A DNA stretch of 64,000 bases from contig NZ_JACCBW010000001.1 in the NCBI RefSeq assembly GCF_013410035.1, positions 1,302,001-1,366,000 of the forward strand, given 5' to 3'. Source of the DNA: Nocardioides cavernae (GTDB taxonomy: Bacteria > Actinomycetota > Actinomycetes > Propionibacteriales > Nocardioidaceae). This document shows, piece after piece, positions 47,464 to 56,356 of the stretch. Within the stretch, counting starts at the first letter, position 1; every line of letters starts with the position of its first letter. The position numbers and the translations under genes are program-made. A model generated the notes under the pieces. The model made no database searches and was not told where the DNA came from. It saw nothing but the letters and a program-made list of their open reading frames with translations.

Positions 47464-47934
47464 CTACGCCGGCTCGGTCACGTCCGCGACGGTCGCGGCG
47501 AAGAACGCGATGACGTCGTCCCCCGCCAGGGTCGCGGCGACGCCGTGGGCACCGGCACCGATCGAGATCGTGGTCGCGACGATCCGCTCGTCCGCGACGA
47601 CGGGCAGCGCACCCGCGGCGCCGAACGGCGTGATCGTGCCGCGCTCGTAGCCGGTCACCTCGCGCGCCGCGTCGGCGTCCGGCATCGAGATCCGGTTGAC
47701 CCCGAGCAGCGCGCGCAGCCTGGGCCACGCGATCTGCCGGTCACCGGGGACGAGCACCAGCAGGTGGTCGCCCTCGCCGCGGCGCACGACCATCGTCTTG
47801 ACGATCGCCGACGGCTCCACGCCGCGCACGGCCGCCGCCTCCTCGAGCGAGCCGACCCGGCCGTGCCGGGTGACGTCGTACGCGAGCCCGGAGGCGGCGA
47901 GGGCGCGCAGGGCCGGGTTCTGGTCGTCGTCCAC
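47464..47934 (-). CDS. YbaK/EbsC-family aminoacyl-tRNA deacylase-like protein
   Basis: A 156-residue stand-alone editing-domain homologue. YbaK/ProXp proteins hydrolyse mischarged tRNAs such as Cys- or Ala-tRNA-Pro. The conserved lysine is in IVKTMVVRR. LLVLVPGDRQI, the GYERGTITPFG substrate-pocket loop and ERIVATTISIGAGAHGV are also family-typical. TACGGT six bases before the GTG suggests a leaderless transcript. It is divergent from tetR and upstream of the ligase gene. The target tRNA is unknown. Confidence 0.87.
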   Translation of the reverse strand: MDDDQNPALRALAASGLAYDVTRHGRVGSLEEAAAVRGVEPSAIVKTMVVRRGEGDHLLVLVPGDRQIAWPRLRALLGVNRISMPDADAAREVTGYERGTITPFGAAGALPVVADERIVATTISIGAGAHGVAATLAGDDVIAFFAATVADVTEPA

Positions 47935-47940
47935 GCCCCG

Positions 47941-47946
47941 ACCGTA
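47941..47946 (-). promoter_or_regulatory. -10 hexamer TACGGT upstream of the YbaK-like gene
   Basis: On the minus strand TACGGT precedes GTG 47934 by exactly six bases. It is 12 bases from the TetR-type operator, so TetR could affect this promoter too. Confidence 0.45.
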
Positions 47947-47957
47947 CCCGTCGCAGT

Positions 47958-47972
47958 TTGCACTGAGTGCAA
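47958..47972. promoter_or_regulatory. TetR operator TTGCACTGAGTGCAA
   Basis: A perfect 7-1-7 inverted repeat 11 bases upstream of the tetR start codon. Its position and symmetry are as expected for autorepression and for control of the MMPL gene behind tetR. Confidence 0.75.
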
Positions 47973-47983
47973 CAATCTCGTTC

Positions 47984-48643
47984 GTGATCTGCACCCCTTC
48001 CGGAGACGGCCGCCGGGCCTCGCGCGACGAGCGGCACCGCGCCCTCGTCGACGCCGCCCGGGCGCTGGCGTCCGAGCACGGGGCGCACGGCTTCACCGTG
48101 GACCGGGTCGCCGCGGCGGCAGGGGTCTCCCGGCGCACCGTCTTCAACCACTTCGCCGGCCTCGACCAGCTCCTCGTCGCGGTCTGCGAGCAGGTCCTCG
48201 CCGAGGTGACGACCGACCTGCTGGCCGGCGTCGACCGGCTCACCGCCGAGCTCCCCCCGGGCGAGGCGGGCAGCCGTGCGGCGGTCGACGCCGTCGGCGA
48301 GGCCTGCCGGGGCGTGGACCTCCCCACCGCCATCGTCACGATCCACCACCTGCTGGGCGGGCCCCGGGAGCTCGACGAGCGGGCCGCGGGCATCTCGCGC
48401 ACGGCCTTCGAGCACGTCGGGGGCCGCCTGCGGAGCCGCCTGCTCGAGCGCGCCCCCGGCCTCGACCCGCTCGACCTCGAGCTCGCCCTCGCCCTGCTCA
48501 CCAACGGCCTCGCGCTCATCGCGGGGCACTGGCTCGAGCAGCACCCCGACCTGACCACCGACGTCCCGCCGGCAGCCCGCGCCGACTGGGACCGCCTCCT
48601 CGACCGCCTGCTGCACCGGCTCCGCGTCGGCCACGCCGGCTGA
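47984..48643 (+). CDS. TetR-family regulator of the adjacent MMPL exporter
   Basis: A 219-residue regulator. The HTH is at about residues 15-60: DAARALASEHGAHGFTVDRV, AAAAGVSRRTVFNHFAG. The C-terminal ligand domain has LDLELALALLTNGLALIAGHWLEQ. GTG 47984 is closest to the operator. It precedes the MMPL gene by 32 bases, the usual TetR-MMPL pairing in actinobacteria; the inducer is likely a lipophilic compound but cannot be read. Confidence 0.88.
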   Translation: MICTPSGDGRRASRDERHRALVDAARALASEHGAHGFTVDRVAAAAGVSRRTVFNHFAGLDQLLVAVCEQVLAEVTTDLLAGVDRLTAELPPGEAGSRAAVDAVGEACRGVDLPTAIVTIHHLLGGPRELDERAAGISRTAFEHVGGRLRSRLLERAPGLDPLDLELALALLTNGLALIAGHWLEQHPDLTTDVPPAARADWDRLLDRLLHRLRVGHAG

Positions 48644-48675
48644 CCCACCCCTGACGAAAGGCACGCCACCCCGCC

Positions 48676-51174
48676 ATGGCTGAGCTCCTCTACCGCATCG
48701 GACGCTTCGCGGCGCGCCGCCACTGGACCGTCGTCGGCGCCTGGCTCGCGCTCCTGGCGCTCACCGCGGTGACGTACGTGTCGTTCGCGGGCGCGCTGTC
48801 CTCCTCGATCTCGCTGCCCGACACGCCCACCACCCGGGTCTCCCAGCAGCTGGAGCGCGACTTCGAGGGGACGGGCGGCGGCAACGGGTCGATCGTCGTC
48901 GAGACGACCGACGGTGAGCCGTTCACCGACCAGCAGCGCAGCGCCGTCGTCGACCTCCTCGACGAGCTCCGGGCGGTCGACGGCGTCTCCGACGTCACCG
49001 ACCCGTTCCAGACGCAGGACGACGTCGACGCCTCCGCCGAGCAGGTCGCCGACGGCCGGCGCCAGCTCGCCGACGGCGAGCAGAAGCTGCGCGACGCCCA
49101 GGCGCAGATCAACCTCGGCCGTGCCGCGCTGCGCGACCAGCGGCAGCAGGCCCGGGAGGCAGGCACCCTCGCAGCCGTGCGCGAGCAGCTCGCCGCGGCG
49201 CAGCGCCAGCTCGACGAGGGCCAGGCCGAGCTCGATGACCAGCGCGAGAAGGTGGAGGCGGAGGCACCGCGGCTCGAGCAGGGCGCGATCCTGTCCGGCC
49301 TCGCCTCGGGCTTCCGGACGGTCTCGGAGGACGGCTCGGCCGCCGTCGTCAACGTGGTCTTCTCCGCACCGATCAACGAGGTCACCGTCGAGACGAAGGA
49401 GGAGATCGAGACCCTCGCGACCGACGCCGGCATCGACGGGGTCGAGCTCCACCCGTCGCAGGAGATCGCGCAGACCGTGCCCTCGATCCTCGGCCCGGGC
49501 GAGATCGCCGGCGTCGTGATCGCGGCGATCGTGCTCACCGTCATGCTCGGCACCGCGCTCGGCGCGGCCCTGCCGCTCGTCACGGCGCTGCTCGGCGTCG
49601 GCGTCGCGTCTCTCGCGTCGCTGTCGTTCTCCGGCCTGGTGGAGTTCGTCAGCGTGACGCCGGTCCTCGGCGTCATGCTCGGGCTCGCCGTCGGCATCGA
49701 CTACTCGCTCTTCATCATCAACCGCCACCGTCGCCAGCTGATGCGCGGCGCCGACGTGCACGAGTCGATCGGGATCGCCAACGGCACCTCCGGCAACGCC
49801 GTCGTCTTCGCCGGGGTGACGGTGATCGTGGCCCTGCTCGCGCTGAACGTCACCGGCGTGGGCTTCCTCGGCCTGATGGGCACCGTCGGCGCCGTCGCGG
49901 TGCTGGTCGCCATCCTGATGGCCGTCACCCTGACCCCGGCCGTGCTGTCCCTGGTCGGCACCCGCATCCTGCGGCGTGGCGAGCGCAGGCGCCTCGGGGC
50001 CGGTCACGTGGCCCACGACGACGAGATCACCGACCGGGACCAGCCGATGAGCAGCACGCGCGCCTGGACGGTCCTGGCCGTCGGCGTCGTGGCGCTCCTC
50101 GCGATCGCCGCGCCGGCGACCCAGATGCGGCTCGGGCTGCCCGACGGCTCGACGCAGCCGCCCGACTCCTCCGGCTTCCAGGCCTACGAGGTCCAGGCCG
50201 AGAAGTTCGGCGAGGGCTCCAACGGGCCGCTCCTCGTCGTCGCGGACCTGCCCGCGGCGATCGGCGAGGACGAGGTCATCGCCGAGCAGGCCGCCATCGG
50301 CGAGCGCCTCGGCAACCTCTGGGCGGTCGAGGCGGTCGTCCCGATCGGCGCGTCGAAGGACCGCACGGCGCTGGCGTTCCAGGTGGTCCCGCGCGGCGCG
50401 CCGTCGAGCGAGTCCACGGGGGCGCTCGTCCACGACCTGCGTGAGCTCAGGCCCACGACGACCGACGGGGGGGAGGCGACCCTCGGCGTCGCCGGCAACG
50501 CGAGCGCCAACATCGACATCTCCGAGCAGCTCTCCGACGTGCTCCCGACCTACCTGGTGCTCGTGGTGGGCCTGTCCCTGCTGATCCTGGTGCTGGTGTT
50601 CCGCTCGATCCTGGTGCCGCTGACCGCGACCCTCGGCTTCGTGCTGTCCCTGCTGGCGGCGTTCGGCGGCATCACCGCGATCTTCCAGATCGGCTTCCTC
50701 GCCGACCTCTTCGGCGTCCACGCGCCGGGGCCGGTGCTGAGCTTCCTGCCGATCATCGCGACGGGCATCCTGTTCGGGCTCGCGATGGACTACCAGCTCT
50801 TCCTCGTCTCGGGGATGCGCGAGGCGTACGCCCACGGCGCCGACGCGCGGGTCGCGGTGAGGCACGGCCTCAACGCCGGGCGGGCGGTCGTCACCGCGGC
50901 GGCGATCATCATGATCTCGGTCTTCGCCGGGTTCGTGTTCTCCCACGACGCGACCATCAAGCCGATCGGGTTCGGCCTGGCGTTCGGCGTCCTGCTCGAC
51001 GCCTTCGTGGTCCGGATGCTCCTCATCCCCGCGGCGATGCACCTCCTCGGCGACAAGGCCTGGTGGCTCCCCGGCTGGCTCGACCGCCTGCTGCCCGACG
51101 TGGACGTCGAGGGCGCCAAGCTGGAGCGCAGCCACCCCGTGCAGGACGGCGCGGCTGGCACGATGTCGACGTGA
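48676..51174 (+). CDS. MMPL/RND-family membrane transporter
   Basis: An 832-residue 12-TM RND-type exporter. After the first helix ([19 protein letters not shown]) comes a large extracellular domain containing an Ala/Gln/Glu-rich coiled-coil hairpin (about residues 120-205, with repeated QL-A/D-G-E pattern). The TM2-6 block has the proton-relay segment [15 protein letters not shown]. The second half repeats this with [21 protein letters not shown]. Such proteins export lipids, siderophores or drugs. Its stop overlaps the next GTG. Confidence 0.92.
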   Translation: MAELLYRIGRFAARRHWTVVGAWLALLALTAVTYVSFAGALSSSISLPDTPTTRVSQQLERDFEGTGGGNGSIVVETTDGEPFTDQQRSAVVDLLDELRAVDGVSDVTDPFQTQDDVDASAEQVADGRRQLADGEQKLRDAQAQINLGRAALRDQRQQAREAGTLAAVREQLAAAQRQLDEGQAELDDQREKVEAEAPRLEQGAILSGLASGFRTVSEDGSAAVVNVVFSAPINEVTVETKEEIETLATDAGIDGVELHPSQEIAQTVPSILGPGEIAGVVIAAIVLTVMLGTALGAALPLVTALLGVGVASLASLSFSGLVEFVSVTPVLGVMLGLAVGIDYSLFIINRHRRQLMRGADVHESIGIANGTSGNAVVFAGVTVIVALLALNVTGVGFLGLMGTVGAVAVLVAILMAVTLTPAVLSLVGTRILRRGERRRLGAGHVAHDDEITDRDQPMSSTRAWTVLAVGVVALLAIAAPATQMRLGLPDGSTQPPDSSGFQAYEVQAEKFGEGSNGPLLVVADLPAAIGEDEVIAEQAAIGERLGNLWAVEAVVPIGASKDRTALAFQVVPRGAPSSESTGALVHDLRELRPTTTDGGEATLGVAGNASANIDISEQLSDVLPTYLVLVVGLSLLILVLVFRSILVPLTATLGFVLSLLAAFGGITAIFQIGFLADLFGVHAPGPVLSFLPIIATGILFGLAMDYQLFLVSGMREAYAHGADARVAVRHGLNAGRAVVTAAAIIMISVFAGFVFSHDATIKPIGFGLAFGVLLDAFVVRMLLIPAAMHLLGDKAWWLPGWLDRLLPDVDVEGAKLERSHPVQDGAAGTMST

Positions 51175-51980
51175 CCGACACCCGCCCCGTGCTCACCTGG
51201 CTCACCGACATGGACGGCGTCCTCGTCCGCGAGGAGGACCCGATCCCCGGCGCCAAGGAGTTCATCGCCGCCCTGCGCGCCCAGGACATCCCGTTCCTCG
51301 TCCTCACCAACAACTCGATCTTCACACCGCGCGACCTGCGGGTGCGGCTGCTGCGCAGCAGCGGCATCGACGTGCCGGAGGACCGGATCTGGACCTCCGC
51401 GCTCGCCACCGCGCAGTTCCTCGACGAGCAGCGGCCGGGGGGCTCGGCGTACGTCGTGGGCGAGTCCGGCCTCACCCAGGCCGTGCACGACGTGGGCTAC
51501 GTGATGACCGATCAGGACCCCGACTACGTCGTGCTCGGCGAGACCCGGACCTACTCGTTCGAGGCGATCACCAAGGCGATCCGCCTGGTCGGCGACGGGG
51601 CGCGCTTCATCGCCACCAACCCCGACCCGAGCGGCCCGAGCGCGCAGGGCATCCTCCCGGCGACCGGGTCGGTGGCCGCCCTCATCAGCACCGCGACGGG
51701 ACGCTCGCCGTACTTCATCGGCAAGCCCAACCCGCTGATGATGCGCAGCGCCCTCAACCGGCTCGAGGCGCACTCCGAGACGACCGTGATGATCGGCGAC
51801 CGGATGGACACCGACATCATCAGCGGACTGGAGGCGGGGCTGCGGACCATCCTGGTCGCGACCGGCGCCACCGAGCTGCACCAGGTCGAGGACTTCCCCT
51901 ACCGGCCGACCCGGGTCGTCGACTCGATCGCCGACGTGGTGTCGCTCGTGAGCGAGCTGTTCCGCCCCGACGAGGTCTGA
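51171..51980 (+). CDS. HAD-IIA (NagD-type) phosphatase
   Basis: A 269-residue HAD-superfamily subfamily IIA hydrolase. It shows the nucleophile block [41 protein letters not shown] and the acidic [18 protein letters not shown]. These correspond to HAD motifs I to IV of NagD/PNPase-type enzymes that act on sugar or nucleotide phosphates. It is coupled to the MMPL gene by GTGA. Substrate unknown. Confidence 0.9.
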   Translation: MTDTRPVLTWLTDMDGVLVREEDPIPGAKEFIAALRAQDIPFLVLTNNSIFTPRDLRVRLLRSSGIDVPEDRIWTSALATAQFLDEQRPGGSAYVVGESGLTQAVHDVGYVMTDQDPDYVVLGETRTYSFEAITKAIRLVGDGARFIATNPDPSGPSAQGILPATGSVAALISTATGRSPYFIGKPNPLMMRSALNRLEAHSETTVMIGDRMDTDIISGLEAGLRTILVATGATELHQVEDFPYRPTRVVDSIADVVSLVSELFRPDEV

Positions 51981-51995
51981 GCAGCCGGGGGCGGG

Positions 51996-53342
51996 TCAGG
52001 CCGCGAGCGCGAGCCCGAGCACGATGCCGGCGGCCGCACACGCACCGAGGGTCCGCAGCACCGACCACCGCCGCCAGAAGACCAGCGCGCAGCCGAGCGC
52101 GGTGATCGCGAGCGCCGGCCATGAGACCGAGCCGAGCAGCGGGTACTCGACGTCGAGCGGACCGGCGACGAGCTGCCGGGTCTCGTCGAAGAGCGTGTGC
52201 AGCGCGAAGAGGACCGCGAGGCTGGCGATGACGCCGACGACGGCGGCGGTGATGCCGGTCAGCGCGGCCGCGAGGTCGCGGTTGCCGCGCAGGCGCTCGA
52301 CGTAGGGCGCGCCCAGGAGGATGAAGAGGAAGCACGGCACGAAGGTGACCCACGTGGTCAGGAGCGCCGCGATGACTGCGGCGACCCACGGGTCCAGCCC
52401 GCCCGGCGAGCGGTAGGCCCCGACGAAGGCGACGAACTGCACGACCATCACGAGCGGCCCCGGCGTCGTCTCGGCGAGGGCGAGGCCGCGGACCATCTCC
52501 CCGGGAGCCAGCCAGCCGTAGACGTCGACGGCCTGCTGGGCGACGAAGGCCAGGACGGCGTACGCCCCACCGAAGGTCACCAGGGCGGTCCCCGAGAAGA
52601 AGAGGCCCTGGTCCACGAAGACGCTGGAGCGGCCGAAGAACAGCGCTGCCAGCGCGACCGGCACGAACCATGCCACCAGTCCCACCAGCAGCACCGTCGC
52701 GGACCGGCGCCCGGACGGACGCTCGGCGTGGAGCTGCTCGTCGCTCACCAGCGGCTCGGGGCCGCCGTCGGCGGCAGCCCTGGGCGGCGCGGTGAGCGTG
52801 GGGATCCGCCGACCCAGGGCCCACCCCAGGACGGCCGCCGCGAGCACGACCAGCGGGAACGGGACGCCGAAGAACGTCAGGGCCACGAAGGACGCGACCG
52901 CCAGGACCACGAGGGCCGGGTGGCCCAGCCCCTTGGTCCCGACGCGGATCACCGCCTGCAGGACGATCGCGATCACCGCGGGCGCGAGCCCGAGGAAGAG
53001 CGACTCGACCAGCGTGGTGTCGCCGAACGCCACGTAGACGCCGGAGAGCACCAGCAGCGCCACCACGCCGGGCAGGACGAAGAGGATCCCCGCGACCAGC
53101 GCGCCGCGTACGCCGTTGAGCAGCCACCCGACATAGGTCGCGAGCTGCTGCGCCTCGGGTCCCGGGAGCAGCGTGCAGTAGGACAGCGCGAAGAGGAACC
53201 GCTGCTGACCGATCCAGCGCTTCTCGTCGACGAGCGTGCGCTGCATCACCGCGATCTGCCCGGCGGGGCCGCCGAACGTCTGCAGCGAGATGGCGAACCA
53301 GGCCCGGGTCGCCTCCCGCAGCGGGATGACGTCGCGTGTCAG
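51996..53342 (-). CDS. chrA: Chromate transporter ChrA family, apparent CTG start
   Basis: A 448-residue, two-CHR-domain membrane protein for chromate export. Domain 1 has the conserved LQTFGGPAGQIAVMQR and SYCTLLPGPEAQQLATYVGW; domain 2 has FVDQGLFFSGTALVTFGGAYAVL and LAETTPGPLVMVVQFVAF. The first ATG/GTG in frame (53249) would delete the conserved FGGPAGQ segment. Reading from CTG 53342 restores a typical N-terminus (TRDVIPLREATRAW). This CTG overlaps the upstream TGA as CTGA, mimicking the ATGA/GTGA couplings elsewhere in the window. Confidence 0.85.
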   Translation of the reverse strand: MTRDVIPLREATRAWFAISLQTFGGPAGQIAVMQRTLVDEKRWIGQQRFLFALSYCTLLPGPEAQQLATYVGWLLNGVRGALVAGILFVLPGVVALLVLSGVYVAFGDTTLVESLFLGLAPAVIAIVLQAVIRVGTKGLGHPALVVLAVASFVALTFFGVPFPLVVLAAAVLGWALGRRIPTLTAPPRAAADGGPEPLVSDEQLHAERPSGRRSATVLLVGLVAWFVPVALAALFFGRSSVFVDQGLFFSGTALVTFGGAYAVLAFVAQQAVDVYGWLAPGEMVRGLALAETTPGPLVMVVQFVAFVGAYRSPGGLDPWVAAVIAALLTTWVTFVPCFLFILLGAPYVERLRGNRDLAAALTGITAAVVGVIASLAVLFALHTLFDETRQLVAGPLDVEYPLLGSVSWPALAITALGCALVFWRRWSVLRTLGACAAAGIVLGLALAA

Positions 53343-53599
53343 GCGGCGGTCCTGCCCTTGCCGGCGACCGACTCGGCCACCCCGATGAGCAGGACGGCGG
53401 CGACCACGGCGAGGACGAAGCCGAGGATGTTGAGCTCCCAGATGTCGCCGGTGCCGAAGAACTGGGCGATCAGGCCGCCGATGAGTGAGCCGACAAGGCC
53501 GAGGCCGAGCGTGGCGAGGATGCCGAGGTTCTGCTTGCCCGGCTTGATGAGGCGGGCGAGCGCTCCGATGATGAGGCCCGCGACGAGGAATCCGATCAT
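53339..53599 (-). CDS. GlsB/YeaQ/YmgE-family small membrane protein
   Basis: An 86-residue protein with three hydrophobic segments (IGFLVAGLIIGALARLI, GILATLGLGLVGSLIGGLIAQF, LNILGFVLAVVAAVLLIGV). The GKQNLGILATLGLGLVGS region is typical of transglycosylase-associated (GlsB) proteins, often stress induced, function unknown. AGGAG lies before the ATG. It overlaps the chrA CTG codon. Confidence 0.85.
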   Translation of the reverse strand: MIGFLVAGLIIGALARLIKPGKQNLGILATLGLGLVGSLIGGLIAQFFGTGDIWELNILGFVLAVVAAVLLIGVAESVAGKGRTAA

Positions 53600-53661
53600 G
53601 TCCTGCTCCTGAGTCTCGATGGTCGGGAGCGGTGGCTCCGTCGTGTCGAGCATAGCCACGC

Positions 53662-54282
53662 TCAGGTGAGCGGAGCAGGCTCCAACAGGTGACCTCGGCG
53701 CCATGTGTGATGGATCACGATCGCCACGACCACCGCCCCGGCGGTGCCGAGCGACAGGTCGCTGAGGGTGTCGGCGTACGCGAACTCGCGCTCGGTCGAC
53801 CGGCTGATGAAGGCGAAGTACTCCGCGACCTCCCACGCGATCGCCGCCGTGGCACCGAACGCGAGCCCGCGCTCGAGCACACGGCCGAGGCCGACGTCGC
53901 GGGGCAGCGTGAGCAGGATGAACGCCGCGGCGAGCAGCCCGGTGTTCATGAAGTGCATCCAGTCGTCGAACCACCAGACCGTGTCGTAGAGGTCCATCCG
54001 GTTGCCGAGGATGTCGGTGAAGCACGTGACGGTGATGAGCAGGTCGGGCAGCCACGGGAAGGAGATCCGGTCGCGCCAGAGGGTCCACCAGAGCAGCGGC
54101 ACGGTGAACGAGATCAGGGGGTAGCCGATGGCCCGGGCTCCCGCGGCCTTGTCGCGCAGGTTGGCCTGGTCGGGGTAGAGCACGGCGAGCAGCAGCATCA
54201 CGACCAGGATCGCCTTGGCCAGGACGTTGGCGGTCTTGGCCAGGGCGGGTGTCGCGGGGTGCTCGATCGCTGCTTCAGTCAC
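53662..54282 (-). CDS. Multi-pass membrane protein of unknown function, 206 aa
   Basis: A 206-residue membrane protein with about five or six hydrophobic segments, starting around residue 18. Notable conserved-looking stretches are FTDILGNRMDLYDTVWWFDDWMHFMNTG and AIAWEVAEYFAFISRST, with Asp, His and Glu residues in the membrane. They recall YjdF/DUF2238-type proteins, but I am not certain. It starts with GTG. It sits between the CDF and GlsB genes without overlap. Confidence 0.7.
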   Translation of the reverse strand: MTEAAIEHPATPALAKTANVLAKAILVVMLLLAVLYPDQANLRDKAAGARAIGYPLISFTVPLLWWTLWRDRISFPWLPDLLITVTCFTDILGNRMDLYDTVWWFDDWMHFMNTGLLAAAFILLTLPRDVGLGRVLERGLAFGATAAIAWEVAEYFAFISRSTEREFAYADTLSDLSLGTAGAVVVAIVIHHTWRRGHLLEPAPLT

Positions 54283-54304
54283 CGGGACACCCTCTCACCG
54301 GGCA

Positions 54305-55216
54305 TCACCAGGTCGCGGCCTGGCACTCCCGCGCGGGGTCCGCCTCGACCTGGAGCGTCGCGTGGTCCATCCCGTGGACCTCGCGCAGGGCCGTCTGCGC
54401 GCCGGCCAGGACGACGCGGGCGTCCGCGCCGACGCACAGGACGAGGTGGGCCGTCGCCACGTTCATGCCCGAGGTCAGCGTCCAGGCGTGCAGGTCGTGC
54501 ACGTCGGCCACCCCGGGCACCGCCTCGAGGTCACGGACGACCGCCTCGAGGTCGACGTCGTGCGGGGCGTGCTGGCCGAGGACGGCGAGCACCTCGCGAC
54601 CGAGCAGGAGCGCTCGCACCGCGACGAAGACGCCGATCGCCACCGCCACGACCGTGTCCCACCAGCCGTCACCGGTCAGCCCCACGAGGACGCCGGCCGC
54701 GATCACGCCCACGCTGCCGGCGGCGTCCGCCATCACCTCGAGGTAGGCGCCCCTCACGTTGATCGACTCCTGGGCCCCACCGCGCAGCAGGACCAGGCAG
54801 ACGAGGTTGACGGCCAGGCCGACCGCGCCGACCAGCAGCAGGGGGCCGGAGGGGACCTCCACCGCACCGCCGGTGCGGCGTACGGCCTCGACGACGACGT
54901 ACGCCGACACCCCGAGCATGATCAGCACCGTCAGCCCCGACGCGAAGACCTCGGCGCGGTAGGAGCCGTAGGTGCGCCGCCCGGTGCCGTCGGGTCGGGT
55001 CGCGATCTTCGTCGCGACGAGCGCGGCACCGAGGGCGACGACGTCCGCCGCCATGTGGCCCGCGTCGGACAGGAGGGCGAGGGAGCCGGTGGCGAGCCCG
55101 ACGACGAGCTCGACGACGAGGAAGGTGGCGACCAGGCCGAAGGCGACGGCGAGCCGCCAGCGGTGGCGTCCGCCTGCGTGGCCCGGGCCGTGCCCGTGGC
55201 CGTGACCCGCTCCCAT
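54305..55216 (-). CDS. Cation diffusion facilitator (CzcD/ZitB type)
   Basis: A 303-residue metal/proton antiporter. The N-terminus is His-Gly-rich (HGHGHGPGHAGG), then six membrane helices. The transport site is in TM2 (SDAGHMAAD) and TM5 (EVMADAAGS). TM5 has Glu where E. coli ZitB has His, which could alter metal choice. The C-terminal cytoplasmic domain has VADVHDLHAWTLTSG. Zinc export is likely. A GAGGA ribosome binding site precedes the ATG. An arsR-type gene lies about 1 kb away. Confidence 0.9.
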   Translation of the reverse strand: MGAGHGHGHGPGHAGGRHRWRLAVAFGLVATFLVVELVVGLATGSLALLSDAGHMAADVVALGAALVATKIATRPDGTGRRTYGSYRAEVFASGLTVLIMLGVSAYVVVEAVRRTGGAVEVPSGPLLLVGAVGLAVNLVCLVLLRGGAQESINVRGAYLEVMADAAGSVGVIAAGVLVGLTGDGWWDTVVAVAIGVFVAVRALLLGREVLAVLGQHAPHDVDLEAVVRDLEAVPGVADVHDLHAWTLTSGMNVATAHLVLCVGADARVVLAGAQTALREVHGMDHATLQVEADPARECQAATW

Positions 55217-55353
55217 GCATCCTCAATCGTCGATCGGCCGTATCATCGTCGCAGGGCGATGCTAGCCCCGTGAGCCCGGCTGCGTCCACTGTTGTGCCGA
55301 TGGTTCAGGATGTACGCGAACCGCCGCCGTACGTCCGAGGAGCCCGGCCCGCC

Positions 55354-55950
55354 ATGAGCACGCCCACCGCCACCGAGCCGGACCGTCGCCTCGCGATCGG
55401 CCTGCTCGTCGGTGGCCTCGTCGGGCTGGTGGCCTCGGCCGTCCTGCTGATCGAGCGGATCCGGCTCGCCGAGGACAGCAGCTACGTCCCGTCGTGCAGC
55501 ATCAACCCGGTCCTGAGCTGCGGCAACGTGATGGAGTCGACCCAGGCGGCGCTGCTCGGGTTCCCCAACCCGATCATCGGCGTGGCCGCCTTCCCGGTCG
55601 TGGTCGCGATGGCCGCGGCGCTGCTGGGCGGGGCGAGGCTCCCCCGCTGGTACTGGCTCGGGCTGCAGGCGGGCGTCACGGTGGCCGTGGTGTTCATCTC
55701 GTGGCTCGTCTTCCAGAGCCTCTACCGGATCGGCGCGCTGTGCCCCTACTGCATGGTCGTGTGGGTCGTGGTGATCCCGATGTTCCTCTACGTCACGCTG
55801 CGCAACCTGCGGACCGGCGTGCTCGGCGGACCGGGCGGGCTCGCGCGCGCGCTCGACGACTGGTCGGCACCACTCCTCTTCGGTGCGTACGCCCTCGTCG
55901 TCCTGCTCGTCCTGCAGCGCTTCTGGTCCTACTGGTCGACGCTGCTCTGA
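55354..55950 (+). CDS. Vitamin K epoxide reductase (VKOR) family protein
   Basis: A 198-residue quinone-linked disulfide oxidoreductase. Four or five membrane helices carry the loop cysteines CSINPVLSC and the active-site CPYC of helix 4 (ALCPYCMVVWVVV). VKOR passes electrons from periplasmic DsbA-like proteins to menaquinone in actinobacteria; menB is in the same window. ATG 55354 was selected over an in-frame GTG at 55270 because GAGGAG lies upstream. No fused thioredoxin domain is present. Confidence 0.9.
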   Translation: MSTPTATEPDRRLAIGLLVGGLVGLVASAVLLIERIRLAEDSSYVPSCSINPVLSCGNVMESTQAALLGFPNPIIGVAAFPVVVAMAAALLGGARLPRWYWLGLQAGVTVAVVFISWLVFQSLYRIGALCPYCMVVWVVVIPMFLYVTLRNLRTGVLGGPGGLARALDDWSAPLLFGAYALVVLLVLQRFWSYWSTLL

Positions 55951-55954
55951 GCGG

Positions 55955-56290
55955 TCAGTGCCGCTCCTCGTAGTGGTGGCCGGGGGTGACGGCCGTCAGC
56001 TCGAGGAGACGCTCGGCGCTCGCCAGCACCCCCTGCAGCTCCTCGACGTGGACCAGCGACCACATCGACGCCCGGCCCTCCGGCCGTGAGGTCACCAGGC
56101 CGCAGTCCCGGAGGCAGGCCAGGTGCTTCGACACCGTGCTCTGTGCCAGGCCGAGGTGCGCGGTCAGGTCGACCACGCGGTGCTCGCCGAGCATGAGGTG
56201 GCGCACGATCAGCAGCCGCGACGGGTCGGAGAGCGCGTGGAAGAGCGCGGCCTCGTCCGCGAGCCCGGCCGTCTCCTGGGTGATCGCCAC
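55955..56290 (-). CDS. ArsR/SmtB-family metal-type repressor
   Basis: A 111-residue winged-helix repressor. The core is ALFHALSDPSRLLIVRHLMLGEHRVVDLTAHLG, with recognition helix AQSTVSKHLACLRDCGLV. The C-terminal segment has a His-rich end (PGHHYEERH), compatible with zinc, nickel or cobalt sensing by alpha-5 or tail ligands. One Cys pair (C91-like in ACLRDC) lies after the recognition helix. TAGCAT six bases before the GTG indicates a leaderless transcript. The CDF gene is the likely target, by inference. Confidence 0.87.
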   Translation of the reverse strand: MAITQETAGLADEAALFHALSDPSRLLIVRHLMLGEHRVVDLTAHLGLAQSTVSKHLACLRDCGLVTSRPEGRASMWSLVHVEELQGVLASAERLLELTAVTPGHHYEERH

Positions 56291-56296
56291 GCGACG

Positions 56297-56302
56297 ATGC
56301 TA
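56297..56302 (-). promoter_or_regulatory. -10 hexamer TAGCAT upstream of arsR-type gene
   Basis: On the minus strand TAGCAT is six bases before GTG 56290. Confidence 0.5.
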
Positions 56303-56344
56303 GCCAGCAGGCGACCACCCGTCCGAGCCGACGGACCCCTCGCC

Positions 56345-56350
56345 TAGCCT
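56345..56350 (+). promoter_or_regulatory. -10 hexamer TAGCCT upstream of MFS gene
   Basis: TAGCCT is six bases before GTG 56357, which decides between that GTG and the adjacent in-frame GTG at 56354. Confidence 0.5.
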
Positions 56351-56356
56351 GCGGTG

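Noticed and set aside
47464..51135. A 1223-residue minus-strand open frame across the MMPL gene
   Set aside because: Only its last 156 codons (the YbaK-like gene) are real. The rest is antisense to a clear transporter and is low-complexity His/Arg/Glu sequence.
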